Shown: positions 8,696 through 17,272 of the stretch, one piece after another
Layout: every line of letters begins with the position of its first letter
Numbering within the stretch: position 1 is the stretch's first letter
Assembly: GCA_025451075.1 (NCBI GenBank)
Contig: JANWLA010000048.1
Location: forward strand, 1-48,629
DNA: 48,629 nt
Reading direction: 5' to 3'
Origin: Nitrosotalea sp.
GTDB lineage: Archaea; Thermoproteota; Nitrososphaeria; Nitrososphaerales; Nitrosopumilaceae
The notes under the pieces: model-generated
The model's database searches: none
What the model was told of the DNA's origin: nothing
What the model saw: the letters and a program-made list of their open reading frames with translations, nothing else
Program-made: the position numbers and the translations under genes

Positions 8696-9053
8696 CGATA
8701 GATAGTATGCATGATGACATCTACAACTCTGCAGGACGGTTAGAGCAAAGAAAGACACAAAACGAGTAAGGAAATGCAATATTCACGAACAAGCTATGCG
8801 TAAAAATTTCCTTGTTTTTGACCAAAAAGTCACCTTGCGCCATATTATACGTATTATTATTTTTTATTTTGTCTTCTTTCTGTAGTTTTAGTATCTTACT
8901 TTCTGTCTAGTTTCCTGTTCCTTGAAACCCTATAGTTTTTAGATTATCTAGTGCTTGTTAACCTCTGTTACAGATTGATCTTTGCCAACCTTCATTCATT
9001 ATCTCTTCAATCCTAATTTTTATCATTTACAATACTTGTTCATTGTAGCATAA
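8696..9053. other. Non-coding stretch behind tRNA-His
   Basis: No convincing gene in about 360 AT-rich bases. A 22-codon frame on the minus strand (8958-9026, start MIKIRIEEIMNEGW) and a 20-codon frame at 8708-8769 could be scraps of lost genes, but neither can be assigned. Confidence 0.5.
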
Positions 9054-9373
9054 TTATTTTTTAATCGTCAATATCCTGATAACTACATCAGTCATGTTGT
9101 AGAGCTCATTAATGTTAGATATACCATAATCCTCAGAAAGTGCGGAAACTACTGCCTCCCAAGTATTTCGTCATCCGGATCTGTAATTGAGCCATCATGA
9201 TTTTTTGATAACTCTATTACATGCTTTACCTTTTGAAATGTATTGGCCCTAAACGAGTCAGTTAGGCCTATCTGATCCTTGCCTTGAAGATATAATATTT
9301 CTAGCATGATACCAGTATCTATAGCAAGGCAGGTATTGCATGTGCACTCTTCTGAATGATTTATCTCTGTCAA
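9054..9373 (-). pseudogene. Frameshifted small cysteine-containing protein
   Basis: The frame starting at ATG 9373 has an N-terminal CTCNTC motif and helical body and stops after 74 codons (...DDEILGRQ). Directly behind the stop another frame continues with coding character: EAVVSALSEDYGISNINELY, then MTDVVIRILTIKK, ending at TAA 9054. Joining them needs a one-base shift near 9155 and gives a smooth helical protein of about 107 residues. I read this as one gene broken by a single indel. A short 74-residue product may still be made. The family is unknown. Confidence 0.55.
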
Positions 9374-9385
9374 GCTCTTTCTCCT

Positions 9386-9535
9386 CTAATGAAGCTTGAA
9401 TGTCAAGCAACCCTGAATAATTACAATCTCTTTTCCTTCAATTTTAGGCTCAAGTCTTTTCATGTTATCAAAAATTGTTACCACATCTCTGGGGGGTCAC
9501 TGACTATTATGTAAAATGATTTTTGTGTATATCAT
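9386..9535 (-). pseudogene. Degenerate coding remnant
   Basis: Behind the regulator gene on the same strand are two short frames with protein-like composition: KSFYIIVSDPPEMW, then, in another frame, VVTIFDNMKRLEPKIEGKEI and on to GCLTFKLH, ending at TAG 9386. A run of six G on the plus strand (9491-9496) lies where the frames would have to be joined. It looks like a small gene broken by a shift. I do not recognise the family and confidence is low. Confidence 0.28.
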
Positions 9536-9542
9536 TACAGTC

Positions 9543-10088
9543 TCAATCCTGATTTAGGATTACATCAAAGATGACCTCATTGTCCAGAGTCTGTAGATTT
9601 GATTTGCTACAGAATCTGTCCAATACAACTTGGTTGTATTCTGATAGAAATATCGACCACTTTATTCCATGAGTGTGTTCAAACAAGAGCCTGAGCCCCT
9701 TTCTTCCCGTGATTGCATATCTAAAAGTAAACCATCCTGAATACTTGCTAAACCTCTCATAGAATTTCTCTATCACGGAATTGAAGTCATCATGATTTCC
9801 GGAAAATAGGGATAAGATTCGATCAAAGTTTCTTTCTGCCTCGTTTCTTGCTATCTCTTTAATGTCCTGCTCTGAGAGACACTCTAGAATGCTAAAAAAT
9901 TCTGGTAGTGGAGACTCTACCATGTCAATTTTTGACAGGGGAATGTCAAATTTTACTGCCCTTGTTAATATGCTGTCTAGTAGATCATCGGGTGAAATAC
10001 CGTCTCTTTCTGCATCTGCTTCCAAAAATTCAGCAACATCGTCTGGCAGTGTAACGTGTATTCTTGGATCTTGATTGTATCCAGACAA
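9543..10088 (-). CDS. Ribbon-helix-helix regulator with conserved C-terminal domain (paralogue A)
   Basis: A 181-residue protein. The N-terminus (RIHVTLPDDVAEFLEADAER through about residue 45) fits a ribbon-helix-helix DNA-binding domain with one beta strand and two helices. The C-terminal part (about 110-181) has a pattern HGIKWSIFLSEY...NEVIFDVIL that matches the second regulator at 13457 (HDG...KYSVFTKEF...RMVAFSLVV) in order and spacing, so the two are paralogues of almost equal length (181 and 182). I infer a sensor or oligomerisation role for the C-terminal domain. It is divergent from the glutamic-peptidase locus, with about 330 bases of promoter DNA between. Confidence 0.7.
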   Translation of the reverse strand: MSGYNQDPRIHVTLPDDVAEFLEADAERDGISPDDLLDSILTRAVKFDIPLSKIDMVESPLPEFFSILECLSEQDIKEIARNEAERNFDRILSLFSGNHDDFNSVIEKFYERFSKYSGWFTFRYAITGRKGLRLLFEHTHGIKWSIFLSEYNQVVLDRFCSKSNLQTLDNEVIFDVILNQD

Positions 10089-10194
10089 TGTATTTTGTAT
10101 ATCCAGTCACACTAGATAAGACAATCGCATATTTTTTGTAATGGTACTATGCAAGACGAAAATCATGATGGAATGCAAAACAATAATATTTTTT

Positions 10195-10423
10195 CTTGCA
10201 GTTTAATTGTTTCATAAAAACATCTGTGCTCACTTGTGCTCACAATGAATCACTTGTCTCCACTTTAATCCTACCATCTTATTAATGATCTTTACAGAGT
10301 ACCGTACATGCTTTACCATAACCGCGATATGTCGTGTGAAATACACAGCATGGACAATAGATCGTGCGGTATGAAGACTAGTCCACTCTATACACACAAA
10401 AAGCAAAAGGAGAAAATGATAAA
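10195..10423 (+). promoter_or_regulatory. Secretome promoter-leader repeat, copy 1
   Basis: Copy 1 of a block also found at 13993 and 26709. It contains two GTGCTCAC boxes ten bases apart (10225-10245), CAATGAATCACTTGT, a TATA-like CTTATTAATG (10278-10287) and a leader of about 110 bases. In the leader, 10329-10338 can pair with 10342-10351 (9 of 10 positions, loop AAA), and 10300-10307 is complementary to 10364-10371 with one wobble. It ends in AAAAGGAG and a three-codon ORF. The left edge (CTTGCAGTTTAATTG) resembles the last codons of the regulator gene at 13457-14005, and 10151-10166 (AAAATCATGATGGAA-like) matches an internal part of that gene. Confidence 0.75.
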
Positions 10424-10427
10424 ATGA
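10416..10427 (+). promoter_or_regulatory. Three-codon upstream ORF overlapping the peptidase start
   Basis: Behind GGAG sits ATG ATA AAA TGA; its TGA overlaps the ATG of the peptidase frame (ATGA at 10424-10427). The same arrangement (ATG AAA AAA TGA) is found at the second peptidase locus, so it may be a termination-reinitiation device. Confidence 0.5.
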
Positions 10428-11609
10428 AAACGAACAAAACAAAAACTGCAATAACCATAATGGGAGTAATAGTGATTGGATTGATAACGTCATCACCAAT
10501 GTTGGTATTGCCAAATGTTGGGGCCGTGACCAGTAATTTGACTCCTGACTGTACAGCAAAAGCTACCCAAATGGAAATTTCCATGGGTAAGCAAATAGAT
10601 GAGACAAAAGCAAAGGCATTAGCTACAGGCAATGCGGAGTTTTCAGGCAGAACATCTGGATATTCGCTTCTAGACGGTGGCATATTCAATACCTGGACAA
10701 TTGACAAAGTAACATGTACACCCACTCTGGAAAGTGTCAATGTCGTGTATTATCTAGATGATTCGCAAGGAAAATATCAAAAGAACTTTGGTATTTAGCA
10801 TGGATTCACAGCTAACCAAAGTGACCAAGATCGATGAATACGTAGCAATACACGCATCTTTAACCACCTACAGTTACAATTGGTCCGGTTATGAATTTGC
10901 AGCAGACTCTACGCACAGCACGCTAGTCACCGACGCATATGCTACCTTCACAGTACCTAGTGTAAGCAAACCCACGAATCACAATTGTTATCAGAATCCA
11001 GATAGCAGCTTTAATTGTCACTTGGCAGTCTGGGATGGATTGATGGATAATTGGGGTTCAAGCAGCACACACTTAGTTCAGGCAGGTACTGACGGTATCA
11101 TAGCATGTGACAGCAACGGCAACAACTGTTCTACATCCTATAGTGGGTGGTGGGAAGTTATAAAATCTGGAGCTGGTTCAAATAGTTGTTTGACTCCAAG
11201 TGCAGGTGACGCTATGACTGCGGAGGAAACACAGGACCATTTCACCTCTTCCACATACTACATTACCCTGACAGACAACACTTCGAGTCGTTCATGTAGT
11301 CACACAGAAACAGGATATGCTATGACCAGCCCTTCCGTAGCACCATTCATAGATGAAAGACCCGGTTATGTCGATCCGGTTACCCATGTATCATATTATT
11401 ACAACTTGGCAAAATTCGGATCCAACAGTATAACAGGTGACATCACATACAATGGTGCGGCCAATTCCATATACACTCCATATTCGAACGGCTACTACAG
11501 TCTTGACTATATGACAACCACCGGTGATTCATCGGGTACTAAATTCATAACCCCAATCAGCGCTGTTGGAACTACCGGGTCATTCACACAAACTTGGAAT
11601 ACAAGCTAG
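10424..11609 (+). pseudogene. Secreted glutamic (G1/eqolisin-type) peptidase, frameshifted copy
   Basis: Two frames together match the intact protein at 26943. The first (10424-10798, 124 residues) has the signal peptide and propeptide and ends ...VVYYLDDSQGKYQKNFGI. The second, entered near 10775, carries the catalytic domain: NWSGYEF, the Gln of LVQAGTD, and the Glu of APFIDER. Compared with the intact copy the junction is about 8 bases shorter, so a real deletion is more likely than a one-base error or programmed shifting. Catalytic residues remain, but the continuous frame is lost. A separate start at 10758 would give an enzyme without signal peptide. T-rich DNA follows the stop. Confidence 0.78.
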
Positions 11610-11687
11610 AGACATCACAACCCTATTTTTTTATTTTTTATTATTATGAGTTACATTTTCTAATAGAACAATGAAAAATCATCCTAA

Positions 11688-11697
11688 TTTTTATAAG
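11688..11697 (+). promoter_or_regulatory. TATA box of the secreted protein gene at 11720
   Basis: TTTTTATAAG is centred about 27 bases before ATG 11720, implying a leaderless transcript. Confidence 0.55.
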
Positions 11698-11719
11698 CAT
11701 TGATTTCGCGGTCATAAAT

Positions 11720-12697
11720 ATGAAGATTTTACCACTGTACTTGACTGCAACTTTGGCAATTCTGGTTTTTGGAATCAGTAATGTATCAGGATTGATAGTT
11801 CCATCACCATTTAATTTTGGAACAGATAAAACAGAATACAACAAAGGGGAAACTGTAAAAATCTCAGGAATAATTGCAGATGAAATTATCAAACCAAATC
11901 AAACCATAACGATCGATATTTTTGATCCGGACGGTAATCTCTACAAGAATGTTACAGTAGATCCAAAACCACAAAAACCATCTTCAAACGGTTTTTACAA
12001 TTATGGCTACAATTTTGAATATTTGCTAAAAATTGAAAATGATACAAAAGCAGGACCTTATCAGCTCGTATTCCATTATGGAAAATCATTACAAGGCAGT
12101 AAAACAATAATGTTTGATACCGGGAATATAGATTATGATCGATATTTTGTTTTCAATGCATTTTTGACCAATGTGACACAACATATTAGGTATAAAGTTA
12201 CACAAGGGATTGAACTAGAGGGGTTTGGAATAGACGCTGAGAACAAAATATTATACATTAACGCAATAAATACAAGAAACGAGGTTGGCAATTTGACGGT
12301 TGAGCTGCCAAGAAACATCATTGATTCACAATATGCAAGCGGCAGTGACAAAAACTATGCCACGGCTATCGGCGTAACAGGAATGATGATAAGTGGAACA
12401 AACAATTTCACTGAGATTCAAACCAATGGACAGAATAGAACCCTCGAATTTGGTATTCCTTCGTCTAATGCAAGCTATACAATCATACTTCATGGAACTT
12501 CAATTAACCAGAATAAAACCATGCTACACCAAATTATTTCCCCACTTAAACAATTCAAATTAGGAATAGCCAAAAATGTAAAGTGTATAGATGATCTTAC
12601 GCTTGTAATAAAAGCAGAAGACGGTTCCCCTGCATGTGTAAAACCTGATACTGCAAATATTCTCATTGAACGTGGTTGGGCAAAAGCATTACAATAA
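11720..12697 (+). CDS. Secreted protein with beta domains and C-terminal two-Cys RGW module
   Basis: A 325-residue exported protein: signal peptide (1-24, MKILPLYLTATLAILVFGIS), an Ig-like domain (about 33-135, TEYNKGETVKISG), a second beta domain with the shared motif LTVELPRNIIDS (about 150-265), and a terminal module at 274-325. The module has the pattern SPLKQF-x-x-GIA ... C ... EDGSPACVKPDT ... IERGWA, also seen in five other proteins of this window. There is no membrane anchor or sorting tail. The function is unknown; it is a likely cell-surface or extracellular protein. It has its own promoter (TATA at 11688). Confidence 0.75.
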   Translation: MKILPLYLTATLAILVFGISNVSGLIVPSPFNFGTDKTEYNKGETVKISGIIADEIIKPNQTITIDIFDPDGNLYKNVTVDPKPQKPSSNGFYNYGYNFEYLLKIENDTKAGPYQLVFHYGKSLQGSKTIMFDTGNIDYDRYFVFNAFLTNVTQHIRYKVTQGIELEGFGIDAENKILYINAINTRNEVGNLTVELPRNIIDSQYASGSDKNYATAIGVTGMMISGTNNFTEIQTNGQNRTLEFGIPSSNASYTIILHGTSINQNKTMLHQIISPLKQFKLGIAKNVKCIDDLTLVIKAEDGSPACVKPDTANILIERGWAKALQ

Positions 12698-12804
12698 ATA
12701 AATTATTGTATAAAATGGTTCTAATTATCAACTAGTAAACTGATTTCTAAAGACTAGAACAAAGATGCGTCAGTCTTTTAAGAAAGATGACATGTATCTT
12801 TTTC

Positions 12805-12951
12805 ATGGAACAACGGTTAACATGTGGTAACCATTCTGACGAAGAAATTGTACTTGATCAGATAGGATGGAATAATTTTCACTGTCCAAAATGTGGTATT
12901 GATTACTCTATTGGCAGAAAGGTAATTGTGTTGGATCCAAAACCTGTATAA
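12805..12951 (+). CDS. 48-residue zinc-ribbon protein
   Basis: ATG 12805 to TAA 12949-12951 encodes a small protein with one CPKCG knuckle (Cys27, Cys30) and an earlier Cys7 followed by His10 that could complete a metal site. Upstream AT-rich DNA (CTTTTAAG near 12775) can serve as promoter. Single zinc-ribbon proteins of this size are common in this phylum and often of unknown role. Confidence 0.6.
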   Translation: MEQRLTCGNHSDEEIVLDQIGWNNFHCPKCGIDYSIGRKVIVLDPKPV

Positions 12952-12967
12952 AGACTGATATTCAAAT

Positions 12968-13312
12968 TCAAAGTGCTATGATTCCTTGTACCGTTCCAAG
13001 AGAATAAGCAAATCCTGCATGACTACAATCGTCGTTTTTGTGTAATGAACATTCTACTCTTCCTTTTTTGTAGTATACCTTGACAGATTTTTTCAGCTTG
13101 TAATCCATCAATATGACATGATCATCGTTATACGCAAGTGGCTGGAACCTGATTCCATGTTCTAGTGCTTTATCGCGCAGATCAAGCAGCAACTCAACAC
13201 ACTCTGATATTCCAATTGAAAAATCAATATTCTTGTACTCTTTTGCAATCTTGACAAGTCTGTCTGCTACATCTTTATGTATGGTCAATGTCTTAAAGCC
13301 CTGCTGTGGCAC
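12968..13312 (-). CDS. Small regulator-like protein with N-terminal RHH-type and C-terminal Cys/His motif
   Basis: A 114-residue protein. The N-terminal half (MPQQGFKTLTIHKDVADRLV onward) has the strand-helix-helix pattern of ribbon-helix-helix or antitoxin-like proteins. The C-terminal part (VYYKKGRVECSLHKNDDCSH) has a C-x2-H...C-x-H set that could bind zinc, somewhat like a SWIM-type site. It is divergent from the regulator gene at 13457, with about 145 bases between. The same N-terminal family appears at 26465. The DNA-binding role is inference. Confidence 0.62.
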   Translation of the reverse strand: MPQQGFKTLTIHKDVADRLVKIAKEYKNIDFSIGISECVELLLDLRDKALEHGIRFQPLAYNDDHVILMDYKLKKSVKVYYKKGRVECSLHKNDDCSHAGFAYSLGTVQGIIAL

Positions 13313-13456
13313 AATCTTTTTCTATGATACAATGTTGATAAATCATTGTTAGCATCGTGCTGGAAAAAAGTACCAGAAGTTGCTATTCTACGTAATTCTT
13401 TTATTCGAGTAACCGTTACTGGGGAATATGGTAATAACATAGGAAGATTTGGTATT

Positions 13457-14005
13457 ATGATTAAAGATGAAATGAATGACATGATGGATGGAGATTCCAA
13501 ATCAATTCATTATTCTTGCAGGTTGGACACAGAGATATACCGATTTCTAACAGGTGAGGCAGAGCAAAAAAATGTCTCCATGAATAACGTGCTAAACCAA
13601 GTTGCAAGGGAACATATGGTAAAGAAAAATTTTGAAAAGATTGGATCTGCACTAACGTGTAAAGATGCCCTCAGAGGAGTTTTTGATATAGCAAATGACA
13701 AGCAGCTGATTAAACTGGCCACAAAACTTGGATCTGATAATGCCGTAGATTATGTTGGTATGCTGTATCATGATGTCAACAACGATACAGTACTGCGGTT
13801 TCTTGATCTGTGGGGCTGTAGATTTTATGGCTATGAACACAAAAATCATGATGGAACACATCAGTTTTCAATTCCACCTGATATCAATGAAAAATATTCT
13901 GTATTTACAAAAGAATTCATCATGTCATTTGTGGAATCAACAATAAACACACCAGTAAAGATCCAATCAAGCCCGAGGATGGTAGCATTCTCTCTTGTAG
14001 TTTAA
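13457..14005 (+). CDS. Ribbon-helix-helix regulator, paralogue B
   Basis: A 182-residue protein from ATG 13457, preceded by AGGAAG; an upstream ATG at 13346 would add 37 residues of poor quality. SIHYSCRLDTEIYRFLTGEA to about residue 50 fits a ribbon-helix-helix domain. The C-terminus (HDG...EKYSVFTKEF...RMVAFSLVV) matches paralogue A at 9543. Its last codons form the left end of the promoter repeat that drives the next gene, and the same codons survive as relics in front of both peptidase loci. I infer that it controls the GTGCTCAC-type promoters. Confidence 0.7.
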   Translation: MIKDEMNDMMDGDSKSIHYSCRLDTEIYRFLTGEAEQKNVSMNNVLNQVAREHMVKKNFEKIGSALTCKDALRGVFDIANDKQLIKLATKLGSDNAVDYVGMLYHDVNNDTVLRFLDLWGCRFYGYEHKNHDGTHQFSIPPDINEKYSVFTKEFIMSFVESTINTPVKIQSSPRMVAFSLVV

Positions 14006-14111
14006 TTGTTTTGTAAAATATCTTTGCTCACTTGTGCTCACAATGAATCACTTGTCTTCACTTTAATCCTACTATTTTATTAATTACAAAAATAATTTCT
14101 GCAGTAATAAC
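13993..14111 (+). promoter_or_regulatory. Secretome promoter repeat, copy 2 (short form)
   Basis: Copy 2 keeps the GTGCTCAC-type pair (14023-14043), CAATGAATCACTTGT and a TATA-like TTTTATTAAT (14075-14084), but lacks the structured leader; ATG 14112 follows directly. The distance from the box pair to the TATA is 46-47 bases in all three copies. It begins inside the last codons of the regulator gene. Confidence 0.75.
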
Positions 14112-14588
14112 ATGAAAATACAAAACAACAAAACAACCATCGTAGTAGCTTTGTTTGTAGCCACCTTAGTACTTACATCATATAGTTCATTGTATAATGC
14201 TAGTGCTCAGACATCGATTCAAAATGGATCTGCGTCGTCAAAACATGATAGCAAATATTACTTGTCACAGTATAATACAATACATACACAAGTATTACAG
14301 CTAAGAAATGATGTGAATTCATTAGAAAATCAGATGCACACAATTAGTACACAAATACAGAAGCAAATTGATTCAAAAAATAGTCAAATCAATGTATTGT
14401 CCGATCAGCTTGATCAAATACAGGTAAAAAGTCGAGCTCTATTTGTTGTAGATCCGCAGACTAAAACCAAATTATATTCTGCAGAAAAACTACTAATAGA
14501 CAGATACATGAACAAACGTTCTGCATCTTATATTGGACCAAATGCTGTTGGTTTATTATTTGCTGATCTGGAACAAATCCACAAATGA
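14112..14588 (+). CDS. Secreted coiled-coil protein
   Basis: A 158-residue protein with a signal peptide (about 1-33, ending SASAQ-like NASAQ) and a long heptad-patterned helix from about 52 to 108 (LRNDVNSLENQMHTISTQIQ), then a short conserved-looking tail. Leucine and isoleucine at coiled-coil spacing predict an elongated dimer or trimer outside the membrane. It is driven by copy 2 of the secretome promoter repeat and is the first gene of the surface-protein array. The function is unknown. Confidence 0.72.
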   Translation: MKIQNNKTTIVVALFVATLVLTSYSSLYNASAQTSIQNGSASSKHDSKYYLSQYNTIHTQVLQLRNDVNSLENQMHTISTQIQKQIDSKNSQINVLSDQLDQIQVKSRALFVVDPQTKTKLYSAEKLLIDRYMNKRSASYIGPNAVGLLFADLEQIHK

Positions 14589-14637
14589 ATGGCTCTAGCG
14601 TGGATGAACCGTTTTGGATAAGAGTGGTTTAGATAAA

Positions 14638-14856
14638 ATGAAAACTTTACATCTTTCAATAATTATAGGATTGTCTATTGTAACACTACAAGCGTTTGCT
14701 ACTGATATGCCTAGTTCAACTCCTGAAAATGTAGGTAATGATCATTATTCTTATACTGATAATACACCACAATTGCAATTCATTATTCCTGCGGTAGTGG
14801 TAATCATATCCATAATTACAGGAATTGCAATTTATTCTGGAGTAAGATCTAAATGA
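14638..14856 (+). CDS. Small secreted/membrane protein of the MKTLHLS array
   Basis: A 72-residue product from ATG 14638; an earlier ATG at 14614 would spoil the signal peptide. The signal peptide MKTLHLSIIIGLSIVTLQAF is followed by a polar linker (25-46) and a C-terminal transmembrane helix (about 48-68, FIIPAVVVIISIITGIAIYS). The stop overlaps the next ATG (ATGA). This is the first of the genes starting with the shared DNA motif. Confidence 0.65.
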   Translation: MKTLHLSIIIGLSIVTLQAFATDMPSSTPENVGNDHYSYTDNTPQLQFIIPAVVVIISIITGIAIYSGVRSK

Positions 14857-16142
14857 AAACACTACACCTTTCAATTATTACAATTGTTGGAATAGCAATT
14901 ACAATTATGTTGGCATTCTCATATGTAACACTGACAACACCTCATTCAACTATGACCATTGGTACTGGACCCATTCATGACGTTGATACCACAACAAATG
15001 GAATGACAAACACGTCAACAGAATCATCCTCCTTGAATAAAACCACAGTCAATGAATTGAAAATCATTCTTTCCAACCAAACTTATGATGCAGGATATCC
15101 GGTTACTGCGTTGCTTGATTTTATCACACATGATCCTGACTGCCAGCTACCGTCTGTACTTGTGAAAAATCTTTCCACAAATATGTCAGTATACGGACCT
15201 ATACTTTTATGGAATTATACAAATGCACAATGTTCCAATTCCACACGAGTCTCATTTTATGCGGGTCTTGAGAATAATCAATTAATCACAAATACAGAAA
15301 GATACCAAATCATAGCAACAATCTATGGAAAACAGTACAAGCGAGAGTTTACTGTTGTACCGTCAGAGTATTCGGGAAAAAATATCACTGCACAATCAAT
15401 TCTGCCTGGTTCTGACCCATGGTTGTCATGTCCTATAATTCCGGGCACTCGTACTAATGAAACCGTACTGGGTGCAAGCGGTTTTGATGGTGTGTATCAT
15501 CGTTATCTTACCACTTCATCTCCAAGCTATGAGGTGGATGATTATTTCCTAAAACCTGGGCACACTGGTAGAATAACTATTGAGATACATCCGGGTTCTG
15601 CATTTCCTGTTGGAGATAATCTTGCCGAAGGTGAATTGATTCTAAACAAGGACAGTCATTATGGTAATTTTGCTCATCCGGGGGTAAATACAAGCTATGA
15701 ACCAAGTGTGACAATAGCAGGATCTAACAGGTCTGCAACACTTTCTCTTGTGGTGTCTGCTATGCAAAATGCTACTTTTGGAACCTATTGGATGTATCTT
15801 CCGCCTGGAGGTTGTGGTGGTGGAGATGTGGTATTTTTGACAATTGGGGATAAACCAATGGCACAACCGCCTGATCTAATTGGATATGGTATGCCAGTTG
15901 ATTTTTCTTTTAACGAAAGTCCAATCTTGACTGCTGATGTGATAAACTTTGGAATACACACATTTGACAAGTGTTCTCTGACTTATGATCATGACAACAA
16001 AATCATGCTTACTGAAAACTTTGATGAGATACCGCCGGGATTTGTATATCGACATCATTTTGACTCAAATCCAGTGAAAGGTGACAAGGTTACATTTGAA
16101 TGTGTGATGCCGCATATCGTTAAGACCTATTCTCAGAATTGA
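14853..16142 (+). CDS. Secreted surface protein of the MKTLHLS array, beta-rich
   Basis: A 429-residue exported protein that begins MKTLHLSIIT with one hydrophobic segment, then a Thr/Ser-rich region and several beta-sandwich-like stretches with many N-glycosylation sequons. A C-terminal domain (about 350-425) contains FDKCSLTYDHDN and TFECVMP, possibly one disulfide. Gly-rich YLPPGGCGGGDV at about 315 may be a loop. No sorting tail or anchor is seen. Start and upstream stop overlap by ATGA. The family is not recognised. Confidence 0.68.
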   Translation: MKTLHLSIITIVGIAITIMLAFSYVTLTTPHSTMTIGTGPIHDVDTTTNGMTNTSTESSSLNKTTVNELKIILSNQTYDAGYPVTALLDFITHDPDCQLPSVLVKNLSTNMSVYGPILLWNYTNAQCSNSTRVSFYAGLENNQLITNTERYQIIATIYGKQYKREFTVVPSEYSGKNITAQSILPGSDPWLSCPIIPGTRTNETVLGASGFDGVYHRYLTTSSPSYEVDDYFLKPGHTGRITIEIHPGSAFPVGDNLAEGELILNKDSHYGNFAHPGVNTSYEPSVTIAGSNRSATLSLVVSAMQNATFGTYWMYLPPGGCGGGDVVFLTIGDKPMAQPPDLIGYGMPVDFSFNESPILTADVINFGIHTFDKCSLTYDHDNKIMLTENFDEIPPGFVYRHHFDSNPVKGDKVTFECVMPHIVKTYSQN

Positions 16143-16154
16143 TATGATTAGAAC

Positions 16155-17261
16155 ATGAAAACTCTACACCTTTCAATAACTTTGATTTTGATAACTCTAT
16201 TTGCTTGCATACAAATTCATCTGGTACAAGCTGATACTGCAACTATTCTGGATACTGGTGCACCTCCAATCACTGTAACCCAAGTTGAGTTGTGGGGACC
16301 CATTTCATTTTATGCTGATGGAGTAAAATCATGTATCGATAACAATACCTCAATAGGACCTTGGGCTATTGGCTGGTTAGAATTGTACAATACAAAAAAT
16401 ACAACCGTGCTGGTAAACGATGTAGATATCAAAGACGGTAATGGAGAGGGAGGTTATCCACAAATAACACTAGGTCCAAACGAGCACTGTTATATTCAAA
16501 TTCAAGACAGGCTTACCACTCGCATTGGGGTTGGCGGCGGACTAGGTAATGGTGCGCCAATACATGACAATGCTACGATACTCTTTTCATATTCCATTCA
16601 GCCTTTTGCTGGAAAAACACTTTACAAATATTCTACACCTAGTCTAAGTGATGATTATGGTGATACCAGAACCTGGCAGCAAATTGATGGAAAATGGATC
16701 TTCAAAGAGGCAAACATAATTCATGAATTTCCAGTCAAAACAACTCTACTGTCACCATCAAGACAAGTCCAGTACGGGATTTATGCTAAAGATCTAAACT
16801 GTAAAGTCGGCTCGGTAGTAATAATAAAAATGTCTGACCCGACAAATGAGTATCTGCAAGATAATCTTGCATGCGTGACCTCGTCTTCTGCATCTAAACT
16901 TGTAGATAGGGGCTGGGGCGTTCCACTACAGGCTATGCCCATACCTAATACAAATTCCACACTTTACTACTATGTTGAGGGAAGTAAGGTTGACAGAATC
17001 GTACCTGATCTGTCGACTCATGGGTTGACCTTGTCACTTGAAACTACTGGTGATAGCAAAATGACTCTGTTTATTCCTAGGAGTTTTATCGATAGTCCCA
17101 AAATTGGTGATTATGCTTCATTTAACGTAACGTCAAATGGAAACAAAATTGATTATCATGAGCATCTGATACCTACAGACAGAATGTTTACTATATTATT
17201 CAAAAATGGAACTAGTACAATGCAGATAATTCCAATACCAAATACAGAAAATCAAGGGTAG
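16155..17261 (+). CDS. Secreted three-domain array protein (lamin-tail-like, two-Cys module, PR-x-hID domain)
   Basis: A 368-residue protein with signal peptide MKTLHLSITL... (1-26). Residues about 40-190 (VTQVELWGP, WLELYNTKNTTVLVNDVDI, LGPNEHC, DTRTWQQIDGKWIFKE) follow the logic of lamin-tail domains and recur in the next gene. Residues 200-255 are a variant of the two-Cys module (CKVGSVVIIK...LACV...LVDRGWG), here without the SPLKQ start. Residues 265-360 carry the shared beta domain with LFIPRSFIDS. It combines three array modules in one protein. Domain names are by pattern. Confidence 0.68.
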   Translation: MKTLHLSITLILITLFACIQIHLVQADTATILDTGAPPITVTQVELWGPISFYADGVKSCIDNNTSIGPWAIGWLELYNTKNTTVLVNDVDIKDGNGEGGYPQITLGPNEHCYIQIQDRLTTRIGVGGGLGNGAPIHDNATILFSYSIQPFAGKTLYKYSTPSLSDDYGDTRTWQQIDGKWIFKEANIIHEFPVKTTLLSPSRQVQYGIYAKDLNCKVGSVVIIKMSDPTNEYLQDNLACVTSSSASKLVDRGWGVPLQAMPIPNTNSTLYYYVEGSKVDRIVPDLSTHGLTLSLETTGDSKMTLFIPRSFIDSPKIGDYASFNVTSNGNKIDYHEHLIPTDRMFTILFKNGTSTMQIIPIPNTENQG

Positions 17262-17272
17262 ATAAATTAAAG

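Noticed and set aside
8566-8769. Open frame across tRNA-His
   Set aside because: Most of it is the tRNA and its terminator; only a 20-codon tail remains and it has no recognisable feature.
10225-10245. Tandem GTGCTCAC as a CRISPR or satellite repeat
   Set aside because: Only two units per site, no spacers, always at a fixed distance from a TATA box: a regulatory site.
10416-10800. Programmed frameshifting in the first peptidase copy
   Set aside because: The junction is about 8 bases shorter than in the intact copy and has no slippery heptamer, so a deletion explains it better.
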